Source: Nematopogon swammerdamellus (Eukaryota > Arthropoda > Insecta > Lepidoptera > Adelidae). From it: 64,000 nt of DNA. How positions within the stretch are numbered: position 1 is the first letter of the stretch; each line of letters starts with the position of its first letter. Below, piece by piece: positions 52,340 to 63,777 of this stretch. Both the position numbers and the translations under genes were made by a program. Location of the stretch: positions 17,127,566 to 17,191,565 of the forward strand of contig OX336340.1 in the NCBI GenBank assembly GCA_946902875.1, written 5' to 3'. The notes under the pieces were generated by a model. That model was not told the origin of the DNA and searched no databases. It worked only from the letters and a program-made list of their open reading frames with translations.

Positions 52340-52682
52340 GTTTTTTTTTTATTTTTTTTTTTATTGAAACTGACACGTTTGGCTACATCACCTACAACAT
52401 CCGTGATGTCAGCCCATAACACCGGGTGAACTTGGTGCCACGTCAGTGCTTCCCTTCGGTCGTGCCGGCTACACTGAACTGGACGGAAAACACAAACTAT
52501 TTGCATAGCCGTTTCGACCGACCTTTCATTCAGTGCGGTGGTACCAACCCGGGCGGGTTAAACCCTACCACCTAGTAATATAAGAAGGGAGTCATATCCC
52601 TTAGTCGCCTTTTACGACATACACGGGGAGAGATGCAGTGGGGCTATTCTTTTAAGGTACCGGCCCCACACGGTACACGGTT
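52340..52682 (-). mobile_element. SINE-A body with SINE-C-type head (minus strand)
   Basis: Complete chimera: body (TTGAAACTGACACGTTTGGC...) to 52575, then TCATATCCCTTAGTCGCC, ACACGGGGAGAGATGCAG and GGTACCGGCCCCACACGGTAC. Together with 56545-56872 it shows that the chimeric form is a family of its own. Confidence 0.7.
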
Positions 52683-53315
52683 GGCTACTTTACCTGTTAC
52701 ACCCATAATGTCAACCCCATACATATTTATTCGCTCGTATTGGCTCCATTGTCAGTGGCTTTTCGTCGTTAACGGCTACACTGATGTGAACTATTTTTCA
52801 TGTTATTTCAAGTGGTCGGAGACATTGAAAGTATAGTCGCGCCAAAGGCAGAGAGCAACAAAAGTGGCCAGTGTGAAAACAGTCCGTCGGACGTGACTGC
52901 CGTTATCGGCTCAGCTTGCTACGTGAGGCGTTCAGGGGCGCTTACGTGACGCTGCTGGCTCAGGACATTTTCGTTTGCTTCTTTGCTGATTTTATAATCT
53001 AAAGACGAAAATAACGTTAATAGTAGATTCATATATACTTAGATGGGAGGGATTTAAGATGTTAAGTGCTAGACGCTATGTCAACATTATATATTAACAG
53101 GTTTAGCGCCGGTGTGTATTTTTTGTGGTTTCACCCTAAACCGCCCACACACAGGGCCATAGAAAATTTTCCTATGAAAAACATATTTTTTTTGCTAGTT
53201 TCGGTTGCCAGATCTCAAAACCGAAATTACCCCCAGAAAACTGAGAAATTCGCTGAATCCAATGTACAGTTTAAAATTATCTTGCAGGAACCATCATATT
53301 TTTATTGCACACTAG
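52683..53315. other. No gene recognised
   Basis: AT-rich with no supported feature. Confidence 0.35.
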
Positions 53316-53560
53316 CTGAGCCCGCGGCTCCGCTCGCGTGAAATTCGTATTTCAAAGAAGAATGTAAGTAACTAAGGGCGAGGCCGAAGGCCGAGCTGCT
53401 TTCAGGTAAACGATAAACCTTTCTCAAATAAAGGAAGTAAGTAAGGGCGAGGCCGAAGGCCGAGCTGCGTTCAGGAAGACGATAAACCTTCTGGAAGAAA
53501 GGAAAACCAAAAACCCTCTTCCGCCTTCGGGCCTCGCCCTTAAAGACTTCCTTTCTTCGA
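53316..53560. repeat. Minisatellite of GCGAGGCCGAAGGCCGAG type, small array
   Basis: After the CCCGCGGCTCCGCTCGCG motif (53322-53339) come two direct units of about 65 bp and then one inverted unit (GCCTTCGGGCCTCGCCC at 53524-53540). Confidence 0.6.
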
Positions 53561-53641
53561 TAGAATATAATATCGTTTACTCAATCTATTTATTTCATAA
53601 AAATAAAAAAGTAATATTAATAACTAAAGAATTAAACCTAT

Positions 53642-54090
53642 CTAACAAACATTAAAATAACTATCAAAACGGGCATTTTCAAATGTTCTTAGAGCACTTG
53701 CGGCATTACCCCGCTGGATGGCAAGGCTTACCCTTTGAATATAGTACATAAGCCCTTGATGGCGGGACACCAGTTGCGTCAACCAGCTCAAGCCTCTTTT
53801 GGCTTCAAAGCTCCACGGACCGAGGGTTTCAACCGCAAACGCAACAAATTCGAAATCTTGAATTATATTTCTATATTTGCTGCGTTTGAGGCTCTCCGCC
53901 CCAGCCTCGGCCGCGCCAGCCGCTCTTGAAGATGTCCTAACGTGACTTGGAGCCAATGTGAGAACAAAAGTGGCGTCCCACATCAAAGAACTACCCTTAG
54001 TCCATGGCACTAAGGTGATAGCATCGGGCCTCTTGGCATCCAGCCGGGAATAACCGCGAGGTTCTAGGATGCACGGTATATTTGCCGTTA
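53642..54090 (-). pseudogene. Fragment of a repeat-encoded protein of unknown function
   Basis: Open on the minus strand to a TAA near 53642. It encodes ILEPRGYSRLDAKRPDAITL, WTKGSSLMWDATFVLTLAPS, FVAFAVETLGPWS and SLAIQRGNAAS (about 145 residues). I know this block order from numerous transposon-associated proteins in invertebrates, but I cannot assign a function or superfamily. There is no start codon region; the 5' border is at the minisatellite array. Probably a decayed or 5'-truncated element remnant. Confidence 0.5.
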
Positions 54091-54159
54091 GAAGCGTGGA
54101 CTTTATAATAAAATTTAAATTAAATTAACTCAATCTTAATATTAATTAACTTTATTCGA

Positions 54160-54710
54160 GATGGTTTAGCTTCTTCCTGAACGCAGCTCGGCCTTCAGCA
54201 TCGCCCTTAGTTACTTGCTTTCTTCGAGATGGTTTATCATTTGTCAGAACGTAGCTCGGCCTCCGGCCTCGCCCTAGTTACTACTTTCTTCAAGATGGTT
54301 TATCTTCTTCCTGAACGCAGCTCGGCCTTCGGCCTCGCCCTTAGTTACTTGCTTTCTTCGAGATGGTTTTTTAATCATCCGAACGTAGCTCGGCCTTCGG
54401 CCTCGCCTTAGTTACTTACTTTCTTCAAGATGGTTTAGCTTCTTCCTGAACGCAGCTCGGCCTGCGGCCTCGCCCATAGTTACTTACTTTCTTCGAGAAG
54501 GTGTATGGTCTTCCAGAATTTTCTTCAAGAATGTTTTTCTTCTTCCTGAACTCAGCTCCGCCTTCCGCCTCGCCCTTAGTTACTTTCATCGAGAAAGAAT
54601 ATCGTTTACGTGAGCGCAGATCCGCCTTCGGGCCCGCCATTAGTTACTTACTTTCTTTTTTTAAAATACGAATTTCACGCGAGCGAAGCCGCGGGCAACA
54701 GATATATAAT
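54160..54710. repeat. Minisatellite array, inverted orientation
   Basis: Seven to eight units of about 62 bp with GCTCGGCCTTCGGCCTCGCCC, TAGTTACTTACTTTCTTC and GATGGTTTATC blocks, that is, the reverse complement of the units at 57.6 kb. It ends at 54668-54700 in CACGCGAGCGAAGCCGCGGGC (cut), the common motif. Confidence 0.75.
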
Positions 54711-56340
54711 TTTTATTGCACCAATGACAGCGACATAACTTCGACTTTCAATTATTATTTTTATTTATCAAACAATTTGTCACCGGCCAGCTCACGTCGA
54801 GATGACAGTTCTCCGTTGTCAACATGACATTTAAAATTGTTTTTTACCTTTACTTTGGATTACGTGATTTTTATTATATTTTTTAATTATTATGTTCATC
54901 CGGGATATACACTGTCACTATAAAAAGTTTCGTCAAATTCCGTTCAGTGGTTTTTGCGAGATGCGCGTACAAATAGACATTTTTGCATTTACGATTTTAT
55001 GATATGTATAGAAAGAATAGATATGTATAGACTATTGTGTTCAAGTTATAAAAAAGAAGTACTGTCATTTTCGTTGTATCTACTTATTTTTAAATTTCGA
55101 ATGAATATTTTATTGAAATTGTATTTGCTGCCAGTTCTCAAGATATAATTATGTACTTTGGACTACGTGATTTTAAACGCGCAATAATGTTTATAATTGT
55201 TAATTTTTTTTTATTTTTGTTATTTTTTTTTACGTATTATGTTAACCCGGCATATAAACTGCCACTATACAAAGTTTCGTCTAATTCCGTTCAGTGGTTT
55301 TTGCGTGATGCGCGTACAGACAAACAAACAAACAAACAAAAATTTTAAAAACTGTTCTAACATGTTCAGTATCTCATTTTAAGCCACCCTGGTTAGTTTT
55401 TTTCCGAATACATTCAATGTACAGACTTTCTTACCTCTACGATTTTATTATATGTATATAGATAAAATCCATGTACAAACGACACACCCTTGTGACGTCC
55501 ATGGCGAGAACTAATGTCACTTCATCCTGTTAAGTATGTAAGATCGTAAGTAAAGGCAAAAATGCTTGAAGGAAAATAGGCGATCCCTTTAATCCCACAA
55601 GTCAAAAAGTTAGTGAAACTTCCAACTATAAGTTTCTATAATTTTAAAAACTTCTACCCAACTGCGCTTCGTTCCAGCGACTTAGCAGGCAGGCGGTGCC
55701 TTCTCTTTCCTGTTAACACAAATAGCAGAGACGGGTCTTGAATACTATATGTTGGACTTAGAATTAATATTTAGAGTTAAGTGCATTTCTTCATTACAAC
55801 GAGTCGCTATAAGTATTATACAAAGGCGAGGCCTCTCTCCAAGGATTTTAGCAGAGCCGGAGCATACTTCTTACAACGTTCACAATAGCATCCATAGCTA
55901 TTACACATAGGTAACGCGGTGAATGTCATAGTGCACGTTCCCGGCATCAAACCGTTTGATTAACCGTATGATTTATTCATCCAATAGTCATCGATATATC
56001 CACCGGTCGGGGAGGTCACGTATCACGGGAGTAGCCGTGTCACTCGCCGCAGCTCGTAGGCTGTTTCGAGACCATCTCTCCAAGCTAGGTTAATCTTTAT
56101 TTATTTCATTTCCTTTCATAATATACATAACTGTAATATCAGTCCCCTTTAAACGTTTTGTAAAAACCACTAAACCAACATACCATACGTTTGTACCACT
56201 GAGAAGACCACTTACTCACATGGCCAGTATGACATGCTTGTGTATACCTTTCTATCTATACAGTCAGTTTTCGTGTCTACTGCTGCGCAAAGCCTGTTCA
56301 ATGTTCCACCTTGCATAGTGAAGATATAAGTGGTACTCAC
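54711..56340. other. No gene recognised; intronic candidate
   Basis: AT-rich with two related TTCCGTTCAGTGGTTTTTGCG blocks (54940 and 55285) from a dispersed repeat. It lies immediately downstream of the exon at 56341-56521 in that exon's orientation, so part may be its intron. Confidence 0.4.
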
Positions 56341-56521
56341 GGTGCCGATGCTATGGCGGAAGTCAGCGGCGCGTGGCGCGGCGCGCAGGACTGGGACGCC
56401 GGCGCGCGCGGCGGCCAGCGTGACGGCAGCGGCGGCCGGCCCCGCGCCCACCACCAGTAGCGCCGCCACGCGCCGCCCGCCCAGCGCCGCGCACGCGCCC
56501 ACCAGCACGCGCGCGCGGAAC
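56341..56521 (-). CDS. Internal exon of an unidentified host gene (GC-rich, alanine-rich)
   Basis: A 181-nt exon on the minus strand between ATTGCAG (acceptor, complement of 56522-56528) and GTGAGT (donor, complement of 56335-56340). The open frame starts with one base of a split codon and continues for 60 codons, leaving in phase 0. Peptide features: VLVGACAALGGRRVAALLVV, GAGPAAAAVTLAAARAGVPV and DFRHSIGT. The alternation of hydrophobic strand, glycine turn and helix suggests a Rossmann-like or periplasmic-binding-like fold, such as the ligand-binding region of ANF-type or ionotropic receptors; this is a guess. Third codon positions are almost all G or C, in strong contrast to the AT-rich flanks. 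Confidence 0.6.
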
Positions 56522-56544
56522 CTGCAATCCACATACCTTCACTA

Positions 56545-56872
56545 AGTACCGTGTAGGGCCAGTACTTTAAAAGAATAGCCCCACTGCATCTCTTCCCGTG
56601 TACCTATGTCTTAAAAGGCGACTAAGGGATGTGACTCCCTTCTTATATTACTATGTGGTAGGGTTTAACCCGCCCAGGTTGGTACCACCGCACTGAATGA
56701 AAGGTCGGTCGAAACGGCTATGTAAATAGTTTGTATTTTCCGTCCAGTTCAGTGTAGCCGGCACGACCGAAGGGAAGCACTGACGTGGCAACAAGTTCGC
56801 CCGGTGTTATGGGCTGACATCACGGATGTGGTTGGTGATGTAGCCAACCGTGTCAGTTTTCATAAAAAAAAA
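56545..56872 (+). mobile_element. SINE-A body with SINE-C-type head
   Basis: TACCGTGTAGGGCCAGTACT, AATAGCCCCACTGCATCTC, CGACTAAGGGATG, then the SINE-A body (GGTAGGGTTTAACCCGCCC...GTGTCAGTTTTCATAAAAAA). Starts about 20 bp upstream of the exon at 56341-56521 (in that gene's direction), within its preceding intron. Confidence 0.7.
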
Positions 56873-57564
56873 GTGACTACTTTTGTTCGACCAACAAATC
56901 GACATAAAACTAGAGGGATTGATCATTTCAGGTTTATGTATGCCGCCTGCTCGTATGTCCGACTGGCTGTCTATATTAGTCTAAATCTCTGGCCGTCCGT
57001 CCGTCTGTCAGAAATTTGACCATTATGTATTCTAAGGTCATGCCGAACTTATTTCACGTTGAATCCCAATTCCCATAAATACTTAAGTGATCAATTTTCC
57101 TTCCTCAATTCTGGTTATGGTGAAGATCATTCGAACTTGTTGTTGACTATTATTTCCCATTTCACTAAATCATATCGGCACCATAGTGGCTTTATGTTTC
57201 CATATAGGTAGATATTCACCTAGCGTTATCATACCTCGAAAACGTACTGGTAGAAAATGCCTAGAGGCATTTAGTGTTACCTTTTGCCCATATTTTATGT
57301 TAGTGCAATAAATATGTACAAATACTATAATATAATACTTATAAGTTACTAACAAACACTGTGACTTGCGAAGTTTGTTTGTCAGCTCTTCTTCGCATTG
57401 AAGAACTTGTTGAATTTTCGACATGTCCAAGCGTAGGCTCCTACAATGGATTAAATGATACAATAAAAATACGAGTAAGTAAGTAACTTATATAACAATT
57501 TTCTATTAATGTTTTTCGTGCACACAAGTTGCTTGACGGTTCGGATACCATGTAAAACTATATT
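56873..57564. other. No gene recognised
   Basis: AT-rich with no supported feature. An ATGCCTAGAGGCATTTAGTGTTACC-type block at 57258-57285 has an inverse relative near 17475-17505. Confidence 0.35.
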
Positions 57565-58945
57565 GTTTACTAGCTTTTGCCCGCGGCTTCGCTCGCGTGA
57601 AATTCGTATTTCAAAGGAAGAACTAAGGGCGAGCTGGATTCAGGTACTTAAACGATAAACCGTCTCGAAGAAAGTGAGTAACTTTTTGAGGCCGAAGGCG
57701 GAATTGCGTTCAGGAAGACGATAAACCTTCTTGAAGACAGTAAGTAACTATGGGTGAGGCCGAAGGCCGAGCTGCGTTCAGGATGAGGGTAACCTTTTCG
57801 AAGAAAGTAAGTAACAGAGGGCGAGGCCGAAGGCCGAGCTGCGTTCAGGAAAACGATAAACCTTCTCGAAGACAGCAAGTAACTATGGGCGAGGCCGAAG
57901 GCCGAGCTGCGTTCAGGATGAAGGTAACCTTTTCGAAGAAAGTAAGTAACAGAGGGCGAGGCCGAAGGCCGAGCTGCGTTCAGGAAAACGATAAACCTTC
58001 TCGAAGACAGTAAGTAACTATGGGCGAGGCCGAAGGCCGAGCTGCGTTCAGGAAGAGGATAACCTTTTCAAAGAAAGTAAGTAACAGAGGGCGAGGCCGA
58101 AGGCCGAGCTGCGTTCAGGAATACCATAAAACTTCTCGAAGAAAGTATGTAACAAAGGGCGAGGCCGAAGGCCGAGCTGCGTTCAGGAAGACGATAAACC
58201 TTCTAGAAGACAGTAAGTAACTATGGGCGAGGCCGAAGGCCGAGCTGCGTTCAGGAAGAGGATAACCTTTCCGAAAAAAGTAACAGAGGGCGAGGCCGAA
58301 GGCCGAGCTGCGTTCAGGAAGACCATAAACCTTCTCGGAGAAAGTAAGATACAGAGGGCGAGGCCGAAGGCCGAGCTGCGTTTAGGAAGACGATAAACCT
58401 TTTCGAAGACAGTAAGTAACTATGGGCGAGGCCGAAGGCCGAGCTGCGTTCAGGAAGAGGATAAACCATCTTTAAGAAAGCAAGTAACAAAGGGCGAGGC
58501 CGAAGGCCGAGCTTCGTTCAGAAAGAGGATAACCTTTTCGAAGAATGTAAGTAACAGTGAGCGAGTCCGAAGGCCGAGCTGCGTTCAGGAAGACCATAAA
58601 TCTTCTTGAAGAAAGTAACTTCTTTGTTACTTACTTTCTTCGAAAATGTTTATCTTCTTCCTGAACACATCTCGGCCTTCGGTCTCGCCCATAGTTACTT
58701 ACTGTCTTCGAGAAGGTTTATCCTCTTCCTGAACGCAGCTCGGCCTTCGGCCTCGCCCTTTGTTACTTGGTTTCTTCGAGAAGGTTTAGGATCTTCCTGA
58801 ACGCAGCTCGGCCTTCGGCCTCGCCTTTTGTTACTTACTTTCTTCGAGAAGGATTATAGTCTTCCCGAACGCAGCTCGGCCTTCGGCCTCGCCATTAGTT
58901 ACTTACTTTCTTTGAGTACGTTTATCGTCTTCCTGAACGCAACTC
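57565..58945. repeat. 1.3-kb minisatellite with an inversion point
   Basis: Starts with the CCCGCGGCTTCGCTCGCG motif (57580-57597). From about 57640 to 58615 there are about 16 direct units of 55-65 bp with GGGCGAGGCCGAAGGCCGAG (cut), GCTGCGTTCAGGA and GAAGAAAGTAAGTAAC; many form a higher-order pair of about 120 bp (AACTATGGGCGAGG alternating with AACAGAGGGCGAGG). At about 58618 the array inverts and about five units run in the opposite sense to 58945. A transcript across this would fold into a long hairpin. Confidence 0.85.
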
Positions 58946-61079
58946 ATTCACAAACTTTCGCGTTTATAATATTAGTAGGATGTATTTTGGGTAGGTTCGG
59001 AGTGAGGCCTGATTTTAGAAATTATTCCCAATTATCGGACGCATGCAAGTAAATCCGAAAGCAACAGCTAACAATATATAAATTTTTGAAATGTGTTAAT
59101 TAAGCCCTTTCATTTGATCCCAAAGACATCATTAAAAAAAATTTTTTTAGGTCATGACTTTATGTCCTTTAGAGGGCGCCATTTACAATTTTAAGGGACG
59201 TCACATAGCCTCTATCCAGCGTCAAGACGCATCCAACGATACCTCATTTGTCAAATTATGATAAGTAGTTTCGAAGTTATGTATGAGGGAACAGATGAAC
59301 ATACATACATACATACATACATACATACATACATACATACATACATACATACATACATACATACCGGTCAAACACATAACTCTCATTTTCGCTTCGCCGT
59401 AGTCGGGTAAAAATAAGAATCTTTTCGCTAATAGTGCGCGCATACTACACTACGTACAATATAATAAACATAACTTCAAATAACTTAAATCAAATAGGAA
59501 CTCCAGTTAAGTAAATATCCGCTAGCATCGACTTGCAACAACACATTTACCTAAAATTTGTTTGGTTTGCACCTAAAATTAATCACATAGATACCTAATG
59601 AAGTAAACCTCTGGCTCGAGACAATGCATACACACACCGCGCTCGGCCAGACCGCACCCCGCGCCGTGCGCGCGCCCGCGCCTCCGCCTCCGCGGCCAGC
59701 CTCCGCTAGCTAGCCGCCACAAACCGCCGCCGCCGCGCCGCGCCGCTTTTAATTCGATTCGATTTGTATGGGAGCCACATCTTAGCGTAGCCGGAAGTGA
59801 ATTTTAGTTAGCCTATCCTGTGTCCCGTATAGTAAAATGGGCTTGTACTAAGTTTCATCAAATTCGGATGATGGCTTAAGGAGTTATGGAGGAACATACA
59901 TACATACATACATACATACATACAGAAAAGATTTCTAAAAATCGTCAATTTAGCTTTAGTATCATACATAGAGACTACAAACTCAATATTTCCTAAAACA
60001 AAGTAACTTACTCCATGACCACCCCTTACAGATTTATTATTAGTATTGATTGACCATTCTTGTGCACTCGATCTTTTCACAACTTGTACTGTACGATTCG
60101 ATTACACCCACGAAAAATAACCAGCAGGAAATTTTGCTATTTTATTGACTATCCACATCGTTACAGTTTATCGAAAATATAGCTTTTTAAAGATTGAAAT
60201 TTTACTGAGAGTTCTGACTACAAAGTTTTATTAATTAAGTGTATCCGGTGTAAATTACCTTTGTCAATTTTGATACATAATTTGTATCAACTCAATAATA
60301 TTAGTACATTACGCTTACTACAATGTGTTATACTCGTAATTCTCAAAAAAATTACAATTAAAATATTGCGGGCTCGACGGGGCGCGACGCGATTTCAGGC
60401 TCGGTGGGTATTATCAAAGCGAAGCACTGAGATGGTATCTACTTCCAATAGGAACCAGGTGTGATGAGCTGAATTGAAATGAGCCAATTATGTCAGAAGG
60501 CGGAAATATGATCACATATCTGAGTTCCGATCTAGCCTTCAGTGGTTCGAACGTCGTCGCTCGTCGTTGCAGAAATTCCTCTCTCTCTTGTAATGCACAC
60601 TGAATGACCCTGCTGCTCCTAAATACCTATCCGACCGTTTCCAAATGCTTTTCTCCCACGGTGTATCATAAGATCCTCTGACACCCTTGTTCTTGCTATC
60701 CCGTCCCACTCCTCAGTCTTTTACGCTGACTCTTTCACAGTGCACGTGGAAATAATACATGGAATACATGGAATAAATGCTACTTATGTATGAATACATG
60801 ATCATACATTTAGCTACATACTAGAAGTCAAGTCACGCATTCCAAGGCACTTCGAACAAATCTCCAGACGAGAAGCAACAGCTGGGAGCGGGATACTGAG
60901 GTCATTAAATAAATGGACAGTTTCGAAGCTTGAGGTGGAATTGCCAACACTAGTGACTGGAATTCTGAGGAGCTCTCTAATCTAGTAGTGGGAATGTGAG
61001 AAATGCACGCTCGACTAGTTTTGAAATAAATAGATACATATTTTAAAGTCCTGCAGCAATTTTACACAAGATAGTTTAG
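58946..61079. other. No gene recognised; CATA microsatellites and GC-rich patch
   Basis: CATA repeats at 59300-59363 (about 16 units) and 59896-59923. 59636-59750 is an abruptly GC-rich patch (GCGCCCGCGCCTCCGCC, CCGCCGCCGCGCC). Stops or low complexity in all frames; may be regulatory. Otherwise nothing is supported. Confidence 0.4.
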
Positions 61080-61345
61080 TCAGCCTCGCTAGATCGCTGC
61101 TGCTATGGATCGGCGTCTTATCGTGAAATAAGCAAACCCGGCCGCTGTCAGAACTTGAATGGATGACCGTTCGACCGCTGAGACTGACCGTGATTAGGAT
61201 GCAATGTAAAGCTTTAGGACACTTCCCTTACCTTACTAGGAAGTGGGGTTTAACCAGTTCGGATTGTTACCACCGCACTAAATAAAAGGTCGTCGAAGCA
61301 ACTATGTAAATAGTTGTTTAGTGTTTACGTTCAGGGCCTCGGAAA
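61080..61345 (+). mobile_element. SINE-A, diverged and 3'-incomplete
   Basis: GTCAGCCTCGCTAGATCGCTG (cut) head, GACTGACCGTGATTAGGATGC in the B-box position, GGGGTTTAACC and AACTATGTAAATAGTTG. More diverged than other copies and lacks the tail. Confidence 0.55.
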
Positions 61346-62044
61346 TCTACATCGACAAATCAGGATAGTCTCAGTCCCTGAGATTAGTCGGACACATAGC
61401 TAAAAACAGTCAAGTGCGAGGCTGACTGGCGAACCGAGGGTTCTGTACCGCCACACATTATATGTGTCATGTGTTTACAAAATATGCCTAAACTAAAACG
61501 ATATGCCTAAATAAAAACTACGGCAATGGTTTAAATGTCAGGCATTCTTGTAGTTAGAATATAAAAAATATATATGTTTTATGTAATATACTAATTAACA
61601 ATTTTCCGATTCTTCCTTTACTTGTACGGTAAGACCTTGCTTCTTGGCAAATTTCATTATTCTAGGTAAACTCTAAGTTTAACTCTAACCCTTAAGTCTA
61701 ACCCTATAGGTTTTGATTTGATTTGAGTGAGTTTGCGAGTAAATGTGACATAAATGGCCGTATCTTTTTATTGTGTTAACTTATGCAGAAGCTTGTATTT
61801 TACACCTCCAAGAGACCTTAGTATTTGATATTAATTTCAACTTGATACCTGTACCCGTTCCTCAAAGAGGGTAGGGACAGACGGACAGACAGACAGACGG
61901 ACGGACGGATAACAATGTGATCCCATAAGGGTTCGGTACAATATTTCTTCGTTCCGGCTACATTTAACTGGGCGGAAAACATAATGACAGGAAAGAGAAG
62001 TAAAGATAAGAGATGGAATTTCATTTCCTAATGATCTGCTGAAC
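61346..62044. other. No gene recognised; dispersed repeat fragments
   Basis: 61405-61455 matches the start of the 12831 repeat (CAAGTGCGAGGCTGACTGGC, GAGGGTTCTGTACCG). An ACGGACAGACAGACAGACGG run lies at 61879-61908. Confidence 0.4.
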
Positions 62045-62155
62045 ATGGTGGTCGGTGTTGTGCTGTAATTCACAAGAGTCCTTGCAGCGCAGCACCGATT
62101 ACTTTGCTTACCCCGATTGTCGGGATACAGCGTGTGGTGTGTATGTAGGTATGTA
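62045..62155 (+). mobile_element. SINE-C 3' fragment
   Basis: GTGGTCGGTGTTGTGCTG, GCAGCACCGATTAC and ATTGTCGGGATACAGCGTG, ending in a GTATGTAG microsatellite. Truncated tail of SINE-C. Confidence 0.6.
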
Positions 62156-63605
62156 ATTTTTCAAAGTTAGGAATTTTCCCAATGATATGATAAAACATTA
62201 CCAATGATATCATTGACGAAGGATTCAACTTGCAAGTCTTTGTAACAATTCATATAATGTTAATTATCTGCTTTCTGTGAATCTGTTTTATCCAAGATAA
62301 GAATAAAATGTGTGTCCAGTTACTCCTGAAATTTTCTTCATAATCCAGCACTTACAAGAAAAAAGTATTGAATTTATGGTAATTTCTCCACAGAACAGCG
62401 ATCGACGACCGCCTGACGCGTTTTCCTGCTCTGTGATCTTATTATTTTAGTCATATGCGATTTTGAAGCGTATCTTCCAGTAGCATTTGTATATCTATTT
62501 GACGTGGAGCTCACGATCTGATAAGATAGCAGTCATGATGACTTTCAGCCACGTATTTTGGCATGAGTCGTCACTTTTGCTCCAATACCTGAAGTCAGCG
62601 GAGCAGCGTTACGAAATTTGCGGTTTTTAAAAAAAGCTCATGATGATTCTTATAATACAGAATTATGTAGAGTATGTGTGTGCGCATCTGGCATAGAAAC
62701 AACCACGAAAAGAAAGAAGTGTTCAAGAAAAAAATCGTTCGTATCTCCGTTACAGCCACGCCCATGTTTTTTTTTTATTCCAATCAAATAAGAAAAAAAT
62801 ATATTCATATCTTATTACTTTAACCGAGCAATTCTTGTTTTGTACTTTGATAATGTTTATTTTTTTTTTTTGTAAGTTTATCTAGATTGGTGTAGACGCC
62901 GAGCGAAGCTGGGTTGTCCAGGTACTACACATATATAGATATAATCAGCTGACTCCACACATTGGCCAAATAAAGCAAACTTAGAGTTTTACTTACCTTC
63001 AACTAAGCAATTAAAGGTCAATGAGTGGACCATGGACGCATGACGAAATTGAAACATACCTATTTGCAGAGTCTAAAATTGATCGCGGAAGGCTTCGAAT
63101 CCTTTTGAGGGGTCCTCAAAAGGATTCGAGCCTTCCGCGTGGCGCTTAAGTGGGTACTTAAAAAAAACACTATCAAATTTCAAATAAGCAAAATATATCT
63201 ATTGCTTTATATGCAAGACATTTGGCATCGCTGCGTTGTATCTATAAATAGCTGATATCGTTCCGTTCGTGTTATCATTCACAGATGTTTTATGAAGTTT
63301 GTTCGCAAAATATCGCGTCGTATGTTACACTTTTTATCAGTCAGTTCTGCATTTTGAGTATTCAAATAATATATTATTACATTTATTCCTAAAATAATAT
63401 TAAAAGTTAAAAACAAATTCAATCGCCACAACTAAAATTAAATACTACAAATTCAAACTAACGTTATCTTTACAAACCACCTACTAAAGTAACCTTGGAA
63501 ATAAACCGGTCGGGAGACGGCCCGCGCCAACCGGGTGAGCTAGTGTCAGAACAATCAACTTGACTCTCGCCTCAGTTCGCTAGATAAAATAGTAGAAACA
63601 AAAAT
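62156..63605. other. Upstream region of the last exon; hairpin at 63084-63139
   Basis: AT-rich. 63084-63110 and 63114-63139 are inverse copies (26 bp paired, one bulged T) with a GGT loop. 63330-63350 has TTTTTATCAGTCAGTTCTGC, an insect-type initiator sequence, about 260 bp before the exon ATG, and could be its promoter. Confidence 0.4.
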
Positions 63606-63777
63606 ATGTCACGAGATTCCAGTGAAATAAAGGTGTGGAGTCGATTCGAGAGAAAACTGGCCAGCGGGGAAACTGTGAAGCTGAGGATTCAAACTGTTCC
63701 TAAAGGAATGGCGACTGAGGTTGCAGTATTCATAGTGAAACACTTCGTTCCCGTTGAAGTATGGCTGTCAACTTGTG
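63606..63777 (+). CDS. First coding exon of a host gene, possibly GNAT acetyltransferase-like
   Basis: ATG at 63606 (AAAAATATGTC context), 57 codons plus one base, then a GTATGT donor at 63778. The peptide is ordinary in composition: MSRDSSEIKVWSRFERKLAS, VKLRIQTVPKGMATEVAVFI, HFVPVEVWLST. The order of W-R-F near the start, R-I-Q-x-V-P and a HFVP block resembles the N-terminal region of insect arylalkylamine N-acetyltransferase-like GNAT proteins. That is a tentative resemblance only, because the acetyl-CoA-binding part would lie in later exons outside the window. The gene runs to the right. Confidence 0.5.

Noticed and set aside
57640..58945. CRISPR-like array
   Set aside because: The units are continuous tandem repeats without unique spacers, in a eukaryotic genome.
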